Positions 6,313 through 7,439 of a DNA stretch of 7,439 nucleotides are shown here, piece by piece. The notes beneath the pieces are model-generated. The model was not told where the DNA came from. It saw nothing but the letters and a program-made list of their open reading frames with translations, and made no database searches. The stretch comes from Planctomycetota bacterium. GTDB taxonomy: Bacteria > Planctomycetota > Brocadiia > Brocadiales > Bathyanammoxibiaceae. How positions within the stretch are numbered: the stretch's first letter is position 1; every line of letters begins with the position of its first letter. The position numbers and the translations under genes are program-made. The DNA lies in NCBI GenBank assembly GCA_030623665.1, contig JAUXLO010000088.1, positions 1 through 7,439 on the forward strand, written 5' to 3'.

Positions 6313-7193
6313 CGCCTATCCTCAAACCCTTCTATAATAAGCCGCGAATCCTCTTTCGAGAGATTCTGATAGCCGTGCTCAGCACCCAGAAAGAACGTGC
6401 CTAGAAAGGTAAAAAGCACCAACACAAACGCAACAATGGTAAGACCGGCCACCTTGCTACCGTGCATGGAAACACCTACCCTAAGGTGTAACAGGGCCGC
6501 GTAAAAGAGCCAGGTCACCAGTCCCATCACCACCTTCGAGTCGAGGTACCACTGGGGCCCAAGGGCATTAGAATATTTCATCCAGAAGGCCCCGAGCACC
6601 AACCCCAAGGTCAGGAGTGGGAAACCGAAGCTCAGCGCCTTCCACATCATGGAGTCCAGCTTTTCAAGCGACGGCAGCCCGTGAAAGACCGGCCCAAAGA
6701 ACTTGTGCTTCAACTGCCTCTGCTGGGTCAAATACATTACACTGAAGACAAACGTAAGGGTTAAGGCGGCATAACCCATAAACAGCGGGATAATGTGGGC
6801 AACCAGCCAGAACTTGCTGAGGGTTGGCGGGGCGACCAGGGTATTCCCCTTCACGCCCAACGCGCAAACACTTAAGACCGTTGCGACCGGGAACAAGAAG
6901 GCGCCCATGGAAGGTACCTTGTATGTATACTCTACCGTCATAAATACCCCGACCACACACCAACTCAGTAAAATAACGGCTTCGTATAGATTGGTTATAG
7001 GTATGTTGCCGGCCTTTACCGTAAGGAGGACGACGAAGGCGGTGTGCAGCAGAAATGCGGCAATGGGTAGACGTTCAGCCCACCGCTTGCTGTACCTGTC
7101 GGGCCTTGTAAGATGCCCGACCTCCCAGACGCTTGACAGGAGATACAGAAGCGTAACTATTACAAAGGGGTTGTATAATACTCCTAGGTCCAT
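6309..7193 (-). CDS. CcsA/HemX-type cytochrome c assembly family membrane protein
   Basis: 294 residues with about eight hydrophobic segments, the layout of the Cytochrom_C_asm (CcsA/ResC/HemX) family. Family features: H50 in a membrane segment; NLYEAVILLSW at 68-78; KFWLVAHIIPLFMGYAAL at 127-144 with H133; WLFYAALLHLR at 228-238 with H236; GAEHGY at 270-275 with H273. The periplasmic tryptophan-rich WWD loop should lie at about 201-220. Only W204, W215 and D218 remain, and the usual WxWDPKE reads WYLDSKV. CcsA proteins export haem and ligate it to apocytochrome c. HemX-type relatives beside hemA are linked to control of glutamyl-tRNA reductase level (known for Bacillus HemX). The eroded loop and the hemA overlap favour a HemX-like role, but this is inference. 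ATG 7193 has no good Shine-Dalgarno; an in-frame TAG not far upstream limits alternatives. Confidence 0.9.
   Translation of the reverse strand: MDLGVLYNPFVIVTLLYLLSSVWEVGHLTRPDRYSKRWAERLPIAAFLLHTAFVVLLTVKAGNIPITNLYEAVILLSWCVVGVFMTVEYTYKVPSMGAFLFPVATVLSVCALGVKGNTLVAPPTLSKFWLVAHIIPLFMGYAALTLTFVFSVMYLTQQRQLKHKFFGPVFHGLPSLEKLDSMMWKALSFGFPLLTLGLVLGAFWMKYSNALGPQWYLDSKVVMGLVTWLFYAALLHLRVGVSMHGSKVAGLTIVAFVLVLFTFLGTFFLGAEHGYQNLSKEDSRLIIEGFEDRR
6320..6323 (-). promoter_or_regulatory. Ribosome binding site (GAGG) of hemA inside the upstream gene
   Basis: GAGG lies seven bases before ATG 6312, within the last codons of the CcsA/HemX-type gene. With the ATGA stop/start overlap it supports this start and coupled translation of the pair. 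Confidence 0.6.
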
Positions 7194-7228
7194 GGCAGTA
7201 ATAAGCTTATCCTAAGGTTGATTGGTTA

Positions 7229-7257
7229 AGTCTAAATAAAAATACGCATTTAATCAA
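7229..7257 (-). promoter_or_regulatory. Candidate sigma-70 promoter of the hemX-like/hemA operon
   Basis: TTGATT (complement of 7252-7257), a 17-base spacer and TAGACT (complement of 7229-7234), each four of six consensus bases, lie about 35 bases before ATG 7193 in AT-rich DNA. Confidence 0.5.
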
Positions 7258-7303
7258 TAATAATTTTATTGGTCCTCTGGAGAAACCATTCTAAAAGGGA
7301 CGT

Positions 7304-7429
7304 TAAAAGCCGTTCCCCATATCTATAGTACTCAACGAGCTACTTTTATTTTTATATTGACAAACATACTAATTCTGAATATTTTAGAAGGGTTAAGTAC
7401 TTATTATAACAACAAATGAACGGCTTTTA
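7304..7429. repeat. 12-bp inverted repeat TAAAAGCCGTTC / GAACGGCTTTTA
   Basis: The perfect arms are 7304-7315 and 7418-7429, with 102 bases between them that include the rightward promoter. Outside the arms the similarity continues imperfectly (GGGACGT against the complement GGAACGCCG). The arms could be paired operator sites or the ends of a small mobile element. No target duplication can be judged because the window ends. Confidence 0.5.
7357..7385 (+). promoter_or_regulatory. Candidate promoter pointing off the right edge
   Basis: A perfect TTGACA at 7357-7362 is followed by 17 bases and TATTTT at 7380-7385 (four of six). It would drive a gene beginning at or beyond the right edge, divergent from the hem operon. 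The first ATG after it, at 7416, opens MNGFYGV before the window ends; it has no close Shine-Dalgarno, so I do not call it a gene. Confidence 0.5.
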
Positions 7430-7439
7430 CGGCGTTCCA

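Noticed and set aside
6793..7215. Plus-strand 140-residue ORF opposite the CcsA/HemX-type gene
   Set aside because: It is antisense to a well-supported gene, and its composition is the mirror of membrane-segment codons.
7416..7439. Start of a gene at ATG 7416 (MNGFYGV...)
   Set aside because: Only seven codons are visible, no near Shine-Dalgarno is present, and the ATG abuts an inverted-repeat arm. It is too little to call.

Overview
The window carries five protein genes. Four are intact or nearly so, and the fifth, a very large gene, runs off the left edge. Base composition is moderate to GC-rich in the genes and clearly AT-rich in the last 240 bases. Only two starts have a good Shine-Dalgarno sequence. 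The paired cytochrome-c-assembly/HemX and glutamyl-tRNA reductase genes, a glycine-zipper envelope protein and a huge Gly/Ser/Glu/Lys-rich membrane protein would fit a Planctomycetota-like (for example Brocadiales) or other deep-branching Gram-negative-type bacterium. That placement is inference from gene content and is not firm. No rRNA, tRNA, CRISPR array or transposase gene was seen.

Left half (1-3858, minus strand): a promoter with a consensus TTGACA box at 3941-3970 drives a small secreted glycine-zipper protein (3858 to 3346). Twelve bases downstream, behind a strong AAGGAGG, begins a giant gene (ATG at 3333). Its N-terminal ~165 residues hold three membrane segments. The rest, more than 900 residues up to the window edge, is low complexity and rich in G, S, E, K, A and Q. 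It contains tandem 26-residue repeats and a duplicated ~33-residue block. The frame is open from 3271 to base 1, but joining it to the well-placed start needs one extra base in a T5 run at 3265-3269. This is either a single-base deletion, a sequencing error or recoding. The apparent proline- and arginine-rich ORFs on both strands here are shadows of this one gene.

Middle (3859-4205): a 347-base divergent intergenic region with the promoter above and a weak candidate promoter facing right. Next comes a plus-strand DUF72/YecE-like gene (4206-4967).

Right half (4969-7193, minus strand): an operon of a CcsA/HemX-type eight-segment membrane protein followed by hemA, glutamyl-tRNA reductase, the first committed enzyme of C5 tetrapyrrole synthesis. 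The two overlap by an ATGA. hemA ends one base from the end of the DUF72 gene, so the two converge with no room for a terminator between them. The pairing links haem precursor supply to haem or cytochrome handling. The far right (7194-7439) is an AT-rich promoter region: one promoter for the hem operon, one strong candidate pointing off the right edge, and a 12-base inverted repeat around the latter.
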